This document shows positions 31,611 through 43,870 of a stretch of DNA of 64,000 nt, piece after piece. Where the stretch lies: NCBI GenBank assembly GCA_016110215.1, contig JADWQD010000023.1:248001-312000 (forward strand), given 5' to 3'. The notes below the pieces were generated by a model that saw only the letters and a list, made by a program, of their open reading frames with translations, did not search any database and was not told where the DNA came from. Positions within the stretch are counted from its first letter, which is position 1. Every line of letters starts with the position of its first letter. The DNA is from Capronia americana. Its lineage: Eukaryota; Ascomycota; Eurotiomycetes; Chaetothyriales; Herpotrichiellaceae. Made by a program: the position numbers and the translations under genes.

Positions 31611-31782
31611 AATATTATAAATCGCTCTATATAAGGTGAGTCTATACTTTAAGGGTTCTCTTACTAGGGGAGTAGTATAGATACTAGCTAAAGATAAAGA
31701 TATATAGTTACTTATAAAGATATAATAGTAGAATAATACTCCTTTATCCTAAAGATAAGGATTAAAGTATAAATTAGATTAA

Positions 31783-31815
31783 CTATAAGGGTTCTCCTTA
31801 AAGGAGGAACCCTTC
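31783..31815. repeat. Short inverted repeat (hairpin)
   Basis: AAGGGTTCTCCTT is followed at once by AAGGAGGAACCCTT, its reverse complement apart from one extra G. It could be a small hairpin or the centre of a miniature element; flanking target duplications are not clear. Confidence 0.7.
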
Positions 31816-31904
31816 TATATATATAGTCCTAACCTTATATTATTTAGGTATTTAATATAGATACCTAATCTAAATAGGCTTAGTACCGTCCTAATTAGGA
31901 AGTT

Positions 31905-32195
31905 AAAATTTTAATTAGGATTCTACTATTAAATTAGAATTCCACTATTAAATTAGAATTCTACTATTAAATTTATAATATATTAGTAATATATAATATT
32001 AAATTAGGATTCTACTATTAAATTAGGATTCTACTATTAAATTAGGATTCTACTATTAAATTAGGATTCTACTATTAAATTTATAATATATTAGTAATAT
32101 ATAATATCTAATTAAGATTCTATTATTAAATTAGGATTTTACTATTAAATTTATAATATATTAGTAATATATAATATTTAATTAAGATTCTATAC
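31905..32195. repeat. AT-rich minisatellite with two interleaved units
   Basis: A unit of about 19 bp (ATTAGGATTCTACTATTAA) repeats many times. Three interspersed copies of a longer unit (ATATTAGTAATATATAATAT and flanks) lie near 31971, 32080 and 32147. Copies differ by a few transitions, so the array existed before or during RIP. Confidence 0.85.
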
Positions 32196-35100
32196 TATTA
32201 TAATAGAGGTAATAAAGTTTTTATATTTCTTATTAGTTATATATAACCGTATAAATTATATAGGCGTTCTTATTAGTTACGGCCTTAGCGCTAACTATTA
32301 TACCTTTAGTATATATTACTAGTAGACTTACTTATATTTAATATATATATATAATACTAGGTAATATAGTAATAAGTTTCCTATCTTAAGAGACCCCTTT
32401 CTTTAAGTAACGTATTACTTAGGCTGAAGTGCTATCTATTATAAATATAGTTGTGTATCTTGGATTAAAGGCAATGCCCGCCGCCGTATAATCCTCTACC
32501 TAACGGCTCTAAAGCCGCGCCCTAGTTTATTGGTGCCTCCAACAAGAACGTTCATCGGAATATTGGGAACTATATTGAGATAGGTATATTTACAAGCGGC
32601 GGAGCGACTAGACGGAACGACGATTAAACCAACAAAACCGAGCAACTGAAACAACACAATGAAAGGCCTACAACGTTACGACGATATAAATTAACTGGAC
32701 TTAACTAAGGACGCTTAACTGCTAGAGTAGCTTACTTACCTACCGACCGAACGAGGACCGATAGAACTAACTAATTAACTATTTACCGACTAAATACCGA
32801 CTGACTAGACGAAGCTGGCTATATATATAGGACCGCTATACGGGGGAGCTATTTAGATTACTGGCTAAGTAAGTTCATCCCGCTGTATAGGGCGTAGATT
32901 ATAACTATATTAACTATTTATAGAAACCGCTACTCGAGGTATTTAATAGAGGTCTTAGCTATATATATTTACTACTATTATATAGGGTAGACACTAATAA
33001 CTAAATAACTAATTAGAAAGACTTAAGGTTAATAATTAATACTTAAGGAGGGGGAATACCGCTAACCTTAAAGTTTCCTAACCTTAGGAATAGGGGGAAG
33101 GCCCTATATCGGCGCCCTACCTTAGAGATAACTAGCTATAATACCTTAACTAGATTTAGTAAAGGAGATTAACTATTTACTTTAACTAAGATTACTAAGG
33201 ATATATTAATAAGAAGACTAGAAATTAACTATAGATAATTAAGAGAAACTAGAACTATTAATTATTAATAATTCTATATATTATATATAAATATAAATAT
33301 AAATATATAAAAACCTAAAAATAACTAGATTCTAGACTATTTACTAGAGAAGAAATATTTATTTTATTTTATTTATTTATTTAGTTAATTAACTAATTAA
33401 AGAAGATAAGATATCTTTAAATAAATAAAGAAAGATAATACCGTTATAATTATTATTATCTTTAGTAATATTTAATATAATACCTAAGATAATAGCGACG
33501 CCTACTCTCTTTATAATAATATTAGTAAAAGAAATATCCTAGAGCTTAAATAGAAGTAATAATTTTCTATTCTTTAATAGAATAAATATAATCTTCTTCT
33601 TTAAGGAGTTTAAAGAGCTATATAGATATAACTAAATAATAAATAATAAGAAGTATATTTAAAGGTCTATCCACTTTATATTAAAAAAAGAGAAAGAATA
33701 CTATAAAGAGCTTATAAAGTATAATAAAATAGACTAAAAGTAGTTTAAGAAATAAGTTTTAAAAAAGTATAAGGATTATAATAAGACTTAATAAATAATA
33801 AATATATACTATCTTTAAATACTTATAAGATATTATTATAAGAAATCTTAAAATTTAAATCTATATCTTTATTAGTTTTATAAAGCTATAACTTATTTAA
33901 TTAGTAATAAGTTTAAAATAGACTATATATACTATTATCTCTTTCTCTTTAAATTACTATAAATATATATAAATAAAATTTATAAAAAGAAAGAATTATT
34001 AAACTATAAACTAAAGAACTTAAACTTTAATAAATATTAGAAACTAGTAAAGAGCTTATAAGATATTAATAATAAAACTAATAAATTTACTTAAAGAGTA
34101 TTTAATAAGAAGTTTTAAGAGCTTATATATAAGAAGAAAACTTACTTATCTATATATTATAAAGAGAAGGCTTAAGAGGCTAAATATTATAAAGATTAAA
34201 TAAATAATATAGTAAAGGCTAGTATAAAGGTCTTACTACTAGTAAATAGACTTTTAACTTTTATTATTATTAAGATACTAGTAAAGGAACTAACCTAACT
34301 AATAAGTATAATAGCGCTACTAATTTAATCCTAAGAAGTAATTACTCTTAAATTTATAATATAACTAGTAGAAGCTCTAAAGATAGTGCCTTAAGAAGCT
34401 ATTTAGCTATAAAATTAACTATAGTAAGACTATATAGTATACTTTTTAAGAAACTTATAGTATACTACTAAGGGGTAATTAAGTCGGCGCGACTTAACCT
34501 TAAGTATAACTAGTAGACTTTATTTTCTTTATAACTAACTAGGCTACTTAATATATAAAGATCTTTAGTAGATATACTAGAAGAGTACTAAAGTATTATA
34601 TCTTAAGTAAGACTATTATATTATACTTAAAAAGTTTTATAAGCTAGATTAACTAGTATTAGTATTAATAATTCTAATAAAGGAAATAAGGAATAAATAT
34701 CTTAAATAGATTACTAGAGAGATTAATAAATATTCTAGTATTTAATCTAGGTAATTATATAAGATAAAAGATCCTAATTCTAAATCGCTATTAGCCTAAT
34801 TAAATTTAATTAAAGTAATTAGCTTAAATCTAGATTTTAATATCTTAAATAATTTAAAAGATAATTTTTTTATTTTAGTATTAGTAGAATTAAAAGAAAT
34901 TTATATTAATATACCCTAACTAAATACCTAAGTAAATACTTTTAATAAATAATCTATACTATAATAAGGTAGCTATATATAAATAAAGTACCCTAAAATA
35001 AAAGTATATAAGTTTATTATTAATAGTTAGTACTATTATATAATATATTAATAGTATCTATAAGGAGAGATTATTTATAATAATATTATTAATAATATTT

Positions 35101-35467
35101 CTTTAATTAAATAACTAACTAATTAGAGGCCGCTAAATATCTCTATATAGAATATATAAAAGAATAGATTATATAACTAGACTAAAGATACTAAGATAGG
35201 TAATATATCTATATATCTATAGTAGATACTTATATATCTATAGATAGAAAAGAAGCCTTAGTATAGATCACCTAAACTTATTCCGCTTTATAAAGCTCTT
35301 TTATAAGATTTAAATATTACTAAAAAGATTATAAATTAGCTATTAAATTAAGAAGTAGCGGTCTATATAGAAGACTTATTATTAATAAAAGAAGTTTAAG
35401 ATAAATAATTCTCTTAAAAGTATTAATACTATAATAAAGGTAAATAAAAGCTAATTTATTAAGTATA
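32196..35467. other. Degraded DNA of unknown origin upstream of unit A
   Basis: This 3.3-kb stretch does not match units A-C by eye. A patch at about 32450-32700 retains normal base composition. Around 32690-32830, imperfect short words such as TACCGACTAAA and CTAACTAAT recur. Around 33600-34250, a purine-rich stretch would encode a Lys/Glu/Tyr-rich protein if C-to-T changes were undone, but I cannot assign a family. No intact frame is present. Confidence 0.5.
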
Positions 35468-35644
35468 TCTATACTATAAACTAAGCTTAGGTTTAGAGTA
35501 AAATAATAGAGATAATATAATAAGATTAGTACTATTAGATAGAGCTCGTCTAGACGGTTCGAATAATATAACTTTTATTTAATAATACCTTATAATAAGT
35601 GTAGTAGTCGTCGCTAAAGATATAGTTATTATAGTAGTATATAG

Positions 35645-35765
35645 TAAGTTAGCCGAGGGCCGCTAAGAGCGTGATAATTTAGAACCCGATTCGGCATCGC
35701 GCGCTAAGAGCGTAATAATTCCTAACCGATCCGGTATCGCGCGCCAAGAGCGTGATAATTCCACC
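35645..35765. repeat. About 40-bp tandem repeat in the head of unit A, three copies
   Basis: The unit begins CTAAGAGCGTGATAATT and ends TCGCGCG. Copies in unit A number three. The corresponding place holds four in unit B (44541-44690) and three in unit C (56574-56690). CG-containing words survive RIP here because CpG is a poor target. Confidence 0.85.
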
Positions 35766-35880
35766 TATAGCCTTACACCCTGACCTACTATAACGCAGCC
35801 TTACACCCATTACGCCGCAGCCTCTTACACCTATTACGCTGTAGCCTCTTACACCCACTACGCCGCAGCCTCTTATAAAG
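35765..35880. repeat. Short tandem repeat, about 25-bp unit
   Basis: The word GCCTCTTACACCNATTACGC recurs four to five times just after the 40-bp array. It is present in all three units with RIP-type changes (ACGCCGC becoming ATACTAT). Confidence 0.8.
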
Positions 35881-36235
35881 TATACTATAATATAGGCCTA
35901 TACCCTACTATAACTTAGTATTTATAGCCCACTTTTATAACGCTCCGCCGATAGTAATCTTATAACTAAGTTTAATATAAATACTTATTTATATCTTTAA
36001 TATATATAATATAGAGATAAATAATCTTTTAAATTATTTATCTTTTAAGTTATATATACCTATTTATCGCTTAATTTTAACCTTCCCCTTTATTATATCT
36101 TACTCTCCCCCGTCTAGTATATATAAATAATACGAAATTTTATTTACTTTAATCTATAGTAACGCTCTTTCTACTTGTATAACCACGCGTTTAAAGTACT
36201 AGTCTTGCCCCCCTTCGCAGCCGCTCTATCTAACC

Positions 36236-36921
36236 GGTAGCAGATAGTAGAGAATAGAGTAGAGACTCTTAGCTACGGCGATGAATATATAGCCGCGGAA
36301 GTAGTAGACTTATATATTAGCTAGGAGAGCGCTAAATATAACCCTAGTGAGTATTTAATATATTATATATAAATAAATATTTATTCTAATATACTCTTAT
36401 CTAGCTAATATAAGTAACAATAACCGCGAGAGTCCTACTAAATAAAACACTACTCTCGGCGGCACTATATAACCTTTCTATATTCCCCGGGAACCCTATA
36501 TTTTCCTAAACCCGGAATACTTATATACCTAGGCACTAGCTAATCTAGTTACGACACTAACCCGGAGAAAAAGATATATATTTATAGTGGGCGATAGAAC
36601 CACTACTATTAATATTAGATTAAATATTCGCCTCTTTATTATATATATATCTAAATATACCGTCCCGAAAGTCGTTAAGCTATAGATCCTATAGGAAGTG
36701 TAGGAACGCGGGTATAACGAATTTATTATCGGCTATTTACGAGTTCACTTAAATAAGCTGTAACTAATAAACTCTATCCTTACGACCGATAGAGTGCCTC
36801 TACGCGAGTTTACGCCTCCAAACCTATATAGCTACATCTATAAAGAGTTCAACTATAATTCTAAATAGCGGTTCGGCTATAGGCGAATATATATAGGTAG
36901 AGGTAGCCGTTAAAAACTAAA
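36236..36921 (+). pseudogene. Degraded two-exon coding region A1 in unit A
   Basis: An upstream exon ends at 36346 at a well-kept donor (GTGAGTATTT). An intron of about 68 nt follows, with the palindromic core, and ends TAAG/TATAG at 36414. The next exon stays open to a GTAAGTATAA donor at 36922 if TAA/TAG codons are read as former CAA/CAG or TGG. Readable islands include TVPKVVKL, YLRVHLNK and RFGYRRIYI. A related protein is encoded at 37463-37980. I recognise no family; the frame is broken by many RIP stops. Confidence 0.5.
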
Positions 36922-37462
36922 GTAAGTATAAAGAAATAATATATACCTCTATAAGGTAATAAACTATAATAATCACTAGAGTAGAGGTACTTTATATAGT
37001 ACTTAATAAAAGGCTATAAATAAATATTTATTATAGTACTAAACTATTTTATATACTAGTTAAAGTTACTATTAAATAAATAAACTCTTAAATTATTTAT
37101 ATTACTAGGTATAAATTACTATTTATTAATTAATATAAATATTCCCCTCTATTATATTCTCTACTTACCTATAAATAATCTAATATCTTATTTATTTTAA
37201 TAGTAATTAACTCTTTTAATATTAGTAACCGCTATTAAAGTAAAAGCCTTTTTACCCCCTCCTTATTATTAACTATATTTAACTAAATAGATAATAATAA
37301 AGGAAGGTGGAAAGAACCCGACCTAAGGTGTAGAAGGTTTTCTAACGGAGGTTATAACTTTATTTACTAGTTAGGCGAGCGTCTAATTTAGATCTTATAT
37401 ATAGTATAATATCACCTATAAATAATTATTTATCCTAATATACTCTTATTTAGCTGATATAG

Positions 37463-37980
37463 CCGACGATAATAGTAATAATCCACCTAAGGGCGTAAGC
37501 GCTTACTATATTATTATATAACCGTTCTATCTTCACCTATCTCCTTCTTTACTCAACTTTCCGGAGTTAAATTATATATAGTTCTTAATAAATAGACTTT
37601 ACTTAAGAGATAATTTAGAACTATATATATTAATATATAATAACCGCACTACCACCCTAAAAATACTAAAATATATTTTTCTATTTATAAAGTACCTAGT
37701 AAATATACTATTCCCTAAAGCCCTAAAGCTTAAAATCCTCGAAGTAATCTAGGTACTTGGATATAATAAATAGGAGGTTAGCCACCTACTAGTTCACCTT
37801 AATAAAATCTAACTAGCGGAGCCCGTCCTTCCGATCGACGGATATCCGTTACGCTAGTTCATCCCTAAGAATATATTTAAAGATTATAATAATTAATCCG
37901 AGTAGCGTCTCGGCTATAAAGATATATAAATAGACTAAGCGGTCTAGAGAAACCGGTATAGGGATTAAGGGATTAGATAT
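37463..37980 (+). pseudogene. Degraded coding region A2, paralogous to A1
   Basis: After an intron whose 3' half is almost the same as that of A1 (CTAATATACTCTTAT then AGCTGATATAG), an exon carries YLLVHLNK-like (via HLLVHLNK), YPLR and RLGYKDI islands. They align in order with those of A1. This shows an internal duplication inside the repeat unit. It is RIP-inactivated and of unknown function. Confidence 0.5.
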
Positions 37981-38165
37981 TTGTCTCTTAGTTAAATAAA
38001 CAGCGGCGATAAGAGGTACTTTAGGTAGTATATAAGCAGGTTAGGAAGGGATAAATAAATATTTATTTTAGTACTAGGCTATTTCTATATACTGGTTGAA
38101 GTCACCACTACCCTATAGATAGCACTAAATATAAATAATTCTAAATCCTATTTATACCCCCTCTC

Positions 38166-38335
38166 CCCCTTAGTAAGTCTTAGCGGTGATATAAATAATA
38201 TACTATACTACTATAAAATTCACTATACTCTTAGCGATAATATTAATAATATATTATACTACTATAAAATTCACTATACTCTTAGCGGTAATATTAATAA
38301 TATACTATACTACTATAAAATTCACTATACTTAAA
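38166..38335. repeat. 51-bp tandem repeat, three copies in unit A
   Basis: Units start CTTAGCGGTGATATAAATAA and end AAATTCACTATACT. Unit A has three copies. The equivalent place has two in unit B (about 47070-47177) and two in unit C (about 59067-59171). The difference dates array expansion or loss separately from unit duplication. Confidence 0.85.
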
Positions 38336-39423
38336 AGTCTTAGCGGCGGCCCGTCCTTAAATATTTTATCCCTACTTAATTAAATATAAACTTCTATTCT
38401 ATTCTCTATCGTCCTATAAATAAGATCTAAAATTATTTATTCTACTTTACCTAAATAATTAGTAAGCTAAGATTAAATAATTATTTATAATCACCGCTAA
38501 ATAATACTATTAACTCTCTAGGTAAGTTAAAGCTCTTACTATAGATAAATAATTATTCGTTCTATATCTTTCCTATTAAGAAAGATTCTACTCTCCTCTA
38601 TATATTAAAAGAGCTTTAAGGTGAGTATAACTATAGGTATCCTAGCCTTAGACCCCTATCTAGTATAGTTATACACTTCCCTATAATATAACTGTATAAG
38701 GTCTTTAATACTAATCTATAGTGTGCGGCGCACTACTCTTATATTACTTTTCCTACTATTAAAACTAAGTATAAATAATTATTTATCTTTACTAAACCCT
38801 AAGTATAATTATAGTATAATCCGTCTATAATAACCGCCTAACCTAGCGTCCATTAAAAAATCCTATAATAAATAATAATCACTAAATAGCCTAACTCGTC
38901 TTATAGTATTATACACAGTAATAGCCACGATATTAAGGACCCCGATTTCATTATACCTAAGGAGTTAAATTAGTAGGGACCAGTAGTAACCTCGCTATAG
39001 CTAACCCTAGCGAAATTTATAACTTACTTTAGAGAGAGTAGTGAAGTATTATACCTTCCCTCTATATAACTAACCCACTAACTAACCTAGCGAAATATAG
39101 GTACCTAGTAATATAGCGCCGCGATAAAAGCGAATTATAGATGACGATAAGTTATCGCCGTTATCCTCTCCTCCCGTAGATAACGACGACTAAGGGTTAA
39201 TATATGAGAATTCCTCTCTAAGTATAGTAATAAAAGATAATAAAAGTATAGTAGTAGAAAATAATAAAGGTGGAGAAGTCGACACCGCTAGTAATAGAGA
39301 ACTTAAGAAAGTTATAAAAGCCCTCGAAATAGATATCGACTTATTATTTAATACTATATACTACTATACTCTATTACTTAGTAAGTATTTATTTTATTCT
39401 AGAGTATAAATAATTATTTATAT

Positions 39424-42400
39424 TAATATTTTATATAGATATCTAAACTTACCTCTTTAAATATAATAATATTAAGTATAGAATTAAACTCTTATTATAT
39501 ATAGCCTACTATATATAGTAAGCCGAAGAGATAATTATAGCTTTATATTTTATAGATAAAGTTATCTTTAAAGTAAGACTTATAGAAAATATACTAGAGG
39601 CTATATTAAGGTTCTTTTCTTATATTTAATAGCGCTAAATAACGCTCCTAAAAAAGGTCCGCGGTTTATAAGCGATAGAATAAAGCTTCCTAATTATATA
39701 GCTAGATCTAAAACTTAAATACTACTATATATTCTTTAAGGTACTAAAGCTATCGGTGAAGCTAATTAATAATCTCTATACTTAGTACTTAATAGTGAAT
39801 CCGGCCCTTATTAAAGTATATAACTTAGCTAAATAAGTTACTAAAACTAGGATAAAGTAAGACTATCGAAATAAGCTCTTCTCCTTTCTTAAGTTGCGTA
39901 ATATAGAATTATAAGTGATACGCCTTATTAAGTAAGAGAACGAGTTACTTAGCCGCGGCTAGGACGTCCCTTACGGTATTATAGCTATAACCTTAAATAA
40001 AGCTATAGTATAGTGTATAGAGAAGACACCTTCTCTACCGGTGATTAAGCCTAGATCGCCTAATCCTAGAGCCGATAAAACCTCCCCCGAAAAGGTTAAA
40101 GCTATCCGGTAAAAAATAGCGAAGTTATATTTATCTATATAAGTATATAAACTAGGTATAGATATAAATCTTTTATATTATAAAAAATAAATAAATATTT
40201 ATATTAATATATAAAGTAGAAATTATCGCCTTTATATATAGTGTACCTAATAAAGATAAGATTAAGTTAAAACTCTTATAATTCGCTATATACTACGCGC
40301 TATAAGTAGTATATTCTATTATCCTATATTATTTCTTTAATAAAATCGTCTTTAAGGCTAGGTATATACTTAATAATAAGTCCGATATTCTCCGGGTATA
40401 CTTTAATCTATAGAAACTTTAAAAAAAAATAAAACTCACCGACCCTAAAGACCTTAAGGTATTACGCGCTATATATATCGCCTTAGACAATAATACTTCT
40501 ACAGGATATCGCTTAAAGGTAGTGCGCGGGCTACCCCCGAAATTCGCCTTAAACCTCCGGCACTAGTGCGGTAATAGCCTTACCGCCACTATAGAGGCTA
40601 AAGATCTTATATATATAATTAAAAATATACTAGAAAAAGACGCGGACGTTTAGACTAAGAAAGACCTAATTACTTTTATCTCTACTCGCTAATATAAGCT
40701 AGGCTTATTATACCTTAAGACTACTATAAATATAGTATTTACTTATACTTAGATAAGAGTATATAGTATACTTAGTAATACTATTAAAGAAGCGCTTTAA
40801 TATATATAGGCTATTAAGGTAGCCTATAGTAGGGACCTATAAACCTTTTAGTAATAAATAAATAAATATTTATACTAATATATTATAGAACCTAATATTA
40901 ATAATAACCTAGTATAATATAGGGCCCTCGCTTATCTTATACTTAACCTATATAAAGAATACTTAGAGCTAGTACTTAAGGATAAAGAAGTTAGCTAGTA
41001 AATCTACTCTAATATATATAAGCGCCTATATTTAAGTTTAGTATTAGCGAGAGATATTTTAGCCCTCCTTAAACTAATTAATTATATTAAGATACCTTTT
41101 ATCTATAGTAAGTAATCTAGTATTAGCGCTATATAAATAATTATTTATACTAATATATATTAATTAATCTCTACTTAAAAGATAATAAAGATATAACTAT
41201 TATTTCTATACCTAAGTCTATTATCTTAATAATAAAGAAGATAATTTAATAAACTAGTATTAAGTTAATAAGATAATACTAATTAATTAACGCGATTATT
41301 AAAGAGGACTAAAGTAAGCCTCTAGATATAGAATATAATATTCTTAAGGTTACTATCTAAATATACTAAATAAATAGCGTCGCTAATCTTAAGCTAATAA
41401 ATATTATTAACCTTAATCTAACTAATAATATAGTTAATAAAGACTTAATACTAATAATAATTTAAGAAAATACTATAGCTATTACCTTAATATAGATACT
41501 ATATTTTAATACTATATAAACTATAAATTAGCTTTTAGTCTATAAATAATTATTTATACCTAACTTCTATATAGATTAATAGTCCGGAAAAGTAGCGGCC
41601 CCTTATCTCTTTCTATATCTAGAAACTTAAGAGATCTATAAAGAAGTAGGTCTTTCGTCTTAATAGTATATATTATATAATAATATCTATATACTAGTTT
41701 AATCTCTAGACTAGTATTAAATATATTATTAAAGTAATAAGTAAATAGGTTAGCGCTAAAATAATTCTATAAGCCTTTACTATTAACTAACTATAGGCTT
41801 TATATTAAAAGTATAAGTTTACCCTAGCTAATATACTAAAAGAAGTCCCTATTCTACTATAGAACCCTACTCTAAAATATAGACTATAGCTTAACTATAG
41901 TTTCTATTACTAATAGATATATATAGAAATATATACCTTAAGTAATATATTAAGTTTAACTCTAAAGACTATTAAGGTAAGTAGCGCGCTATATCTAAAT
42001 AATAAATAATTATTTATACTAACTTTTAATAAATAATAATATAGATTATTAACTTAGTTAACTATAAGAAGGTCTCTCTAGAGTTCTATACTATAATATA
42101 TATAAATAAGTATAATATTACTTAAGTAGACTCTAAGGGTAACTACTATTTATATCTTTATAACCTCCGCCTATAATAGGAGCGGAAAGAGGAAGAGAAT
42201 ATAAATAAAGATAATATTCTTAATATTAATAAGTAATTTTAATCCTTCTATACTAAGTACTTTACCTAAGTATCTATAAACTTTAAGTAATACTATATAC
42301 TTCTCGCTAATTCCGCCTAGCGGAAACTAGTAAACTACTAGTATAAGTTTAATTTTAGGCGCGCGATATTTTATATATACTAGTTTATATAGGCGGCTAG

Positions 42401-43870
42401 TTTTTATATAGATAAGGTAGGGCTATTCTCCTCTAATAAATAATTATTTAACTCTATAGTAGTATATAGACTAAGTACTAACTATATCTATATTAGTTTT
42501 AATTAACTATTATTAAGTTAATATTAAAAACTATTATAAGAGCTCTTAGCTTATATATTAGCGTTATACTTACTAAAGATCTAAATCTATTAGCCTAAGT
42601 TAAAGTTCCTAAAGATAATATTAATTCTCTATATATTCTCTTCTTCCCTTACTCTACTAATAATTATAATAAATAATTTTCTATAAAGTCTAACTAGTTT
42701 ATTAATAAAGCGGAAAACTTATAGTACTAAGGGGTATTTTAGTCGGCTAATACTTTTAATAATAGAACTATATTCTTTAAATATTAGCGACTAAAATTTT
42801 ATTATAATTTAAACTATAAGAAACTTATAGAATTATATACTATTTTATATAAGTTATATTATTAAATCTTCTAATATTATAATATACTTATATACTATAA
42901 TAAAAATAAAAAAATTCTTTATTAACTAGTATATTATATTCTTTACTTTATAAATCTTATTTAGACTAAGCTAGTTAATATTAATAAATTATAGAGAAAT
43001 AAAGACCTTATTATCTTAATTTAATAGAGATATTTTTTATTTTTAGCTATAATTAATAATAATAAACTTCCTAACCTTATAGTTAACTAATTTAATAATA
43101 ATAAGACTAATAATAAGGAAGACGCTAAGAAAAAGAAAGATAAATATATTATTATTTAATTCTTTTAGAGCTTATATTACTTATTAAAGAATAATATATA
43201 GGACTTTAAAGAGGCTAAGATATAAATATTTATTTATATTATACTTTTTATCTTAATAGTTATTATTTAAGTAAAAGTTAACTTTAATAAAAAGCGCTTT
43301 TATTAGGCTCTTATATAATCTAATTAATAAATATATTATAACTACTTTTTTTATATATTACTTAAGTAACTATTATAGTTAATAATAAGTATTCTTAGCT
43401 ATAAGTACTTTATAAGCGTTATAGTACTATTTAAAAATAAGCTAAAAGTATTTATATATTATTATTAAGTCTCTTTTACTTTACTTATATATTATTACTA
43501 ACTAATATACTATAGAAGTATATATTAAAGCTTATAAACCTAGATTTAGCTATAAGCCGCTTTATATTAAAGCTTAGTCTTATATAAATATATAGTATTT
43601 ATATTAACTAAGCTCTTTATTATTATAGAGAAAGAATAATAAATATAATTAAATAAGCTATCTATACTAAAGAAGTATATATAAGCCTATATATTCTTTA
43701 AAACTACTAAATTATTTTAAACCGCTTAAGAGAGAAGATAAAGAAAGATAACTAACTCTAAAAACTTAATAACTTAAATAATAATAACGCCTTTTTAAAA
43801 GGTATCGGCCTTAAAACTATAATCTTAGTAAGTACCCTTACTAAGTATAAATATTTATTTATTATTAAAT
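39424..43870 (+). pseudogene. Degraded multi-exon gene(s) in unit A, unknown family
   Basis: Between copies of the palindromic motif, long stretches stay in one frame if RIP stops are read as former Gln or Trp codons. The exon at about 40206-40845 has islands LTDPKDLKVLRA, VVRGLPPKFAL, EAKDLIY and YKLGLLYLKTT. The next (about 40885-41130) has YRALAYLILNLYKEYLELVL. Later exons at 41150-41540 and 41560-41985 are also open. The gaps between exons have donor-like GT/AT starts, a CTAAT branch-like word and a TATAG end. This is a large intron-rich gene or several genes on the plus strand. No RT, integrase or known transposase motif was seen. Confidence 0.5.

Larger units (their letters stand above)
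36369..43862. repeat. Dispersed palindromic intron-core motif, at least 15 sites in unit A
   Basis: ATAAATAATTATTTAT (a perfect palindrome) or the variant ATAAATAAATATTTATT occurs near 36369, 37014, 37417, 38051, 38473, 38770, 39406, 40186, 40855, 41132, 41541, 42000, 42436, 43220 and 43845. Most copies are followed within about 10 bases by CTAAT or CTAAC and then a TATAG/AG. Positions are conserved in units B and C. They fit a set of introns sharing one core sequence. Confidence 0.65.

Noticed and set aside
31905..32195. CRISPR-like array of short repeats
   Set aside because: Units are contiguous with no unique spacers, AT-rich, in a fungal nuclear context. It is a minisatellite.
35700..35830. 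CG-rich words as a CpG-island promoter
   Set aside because: They are tandem repeats whose CG content survives because RIP prefers CpA.
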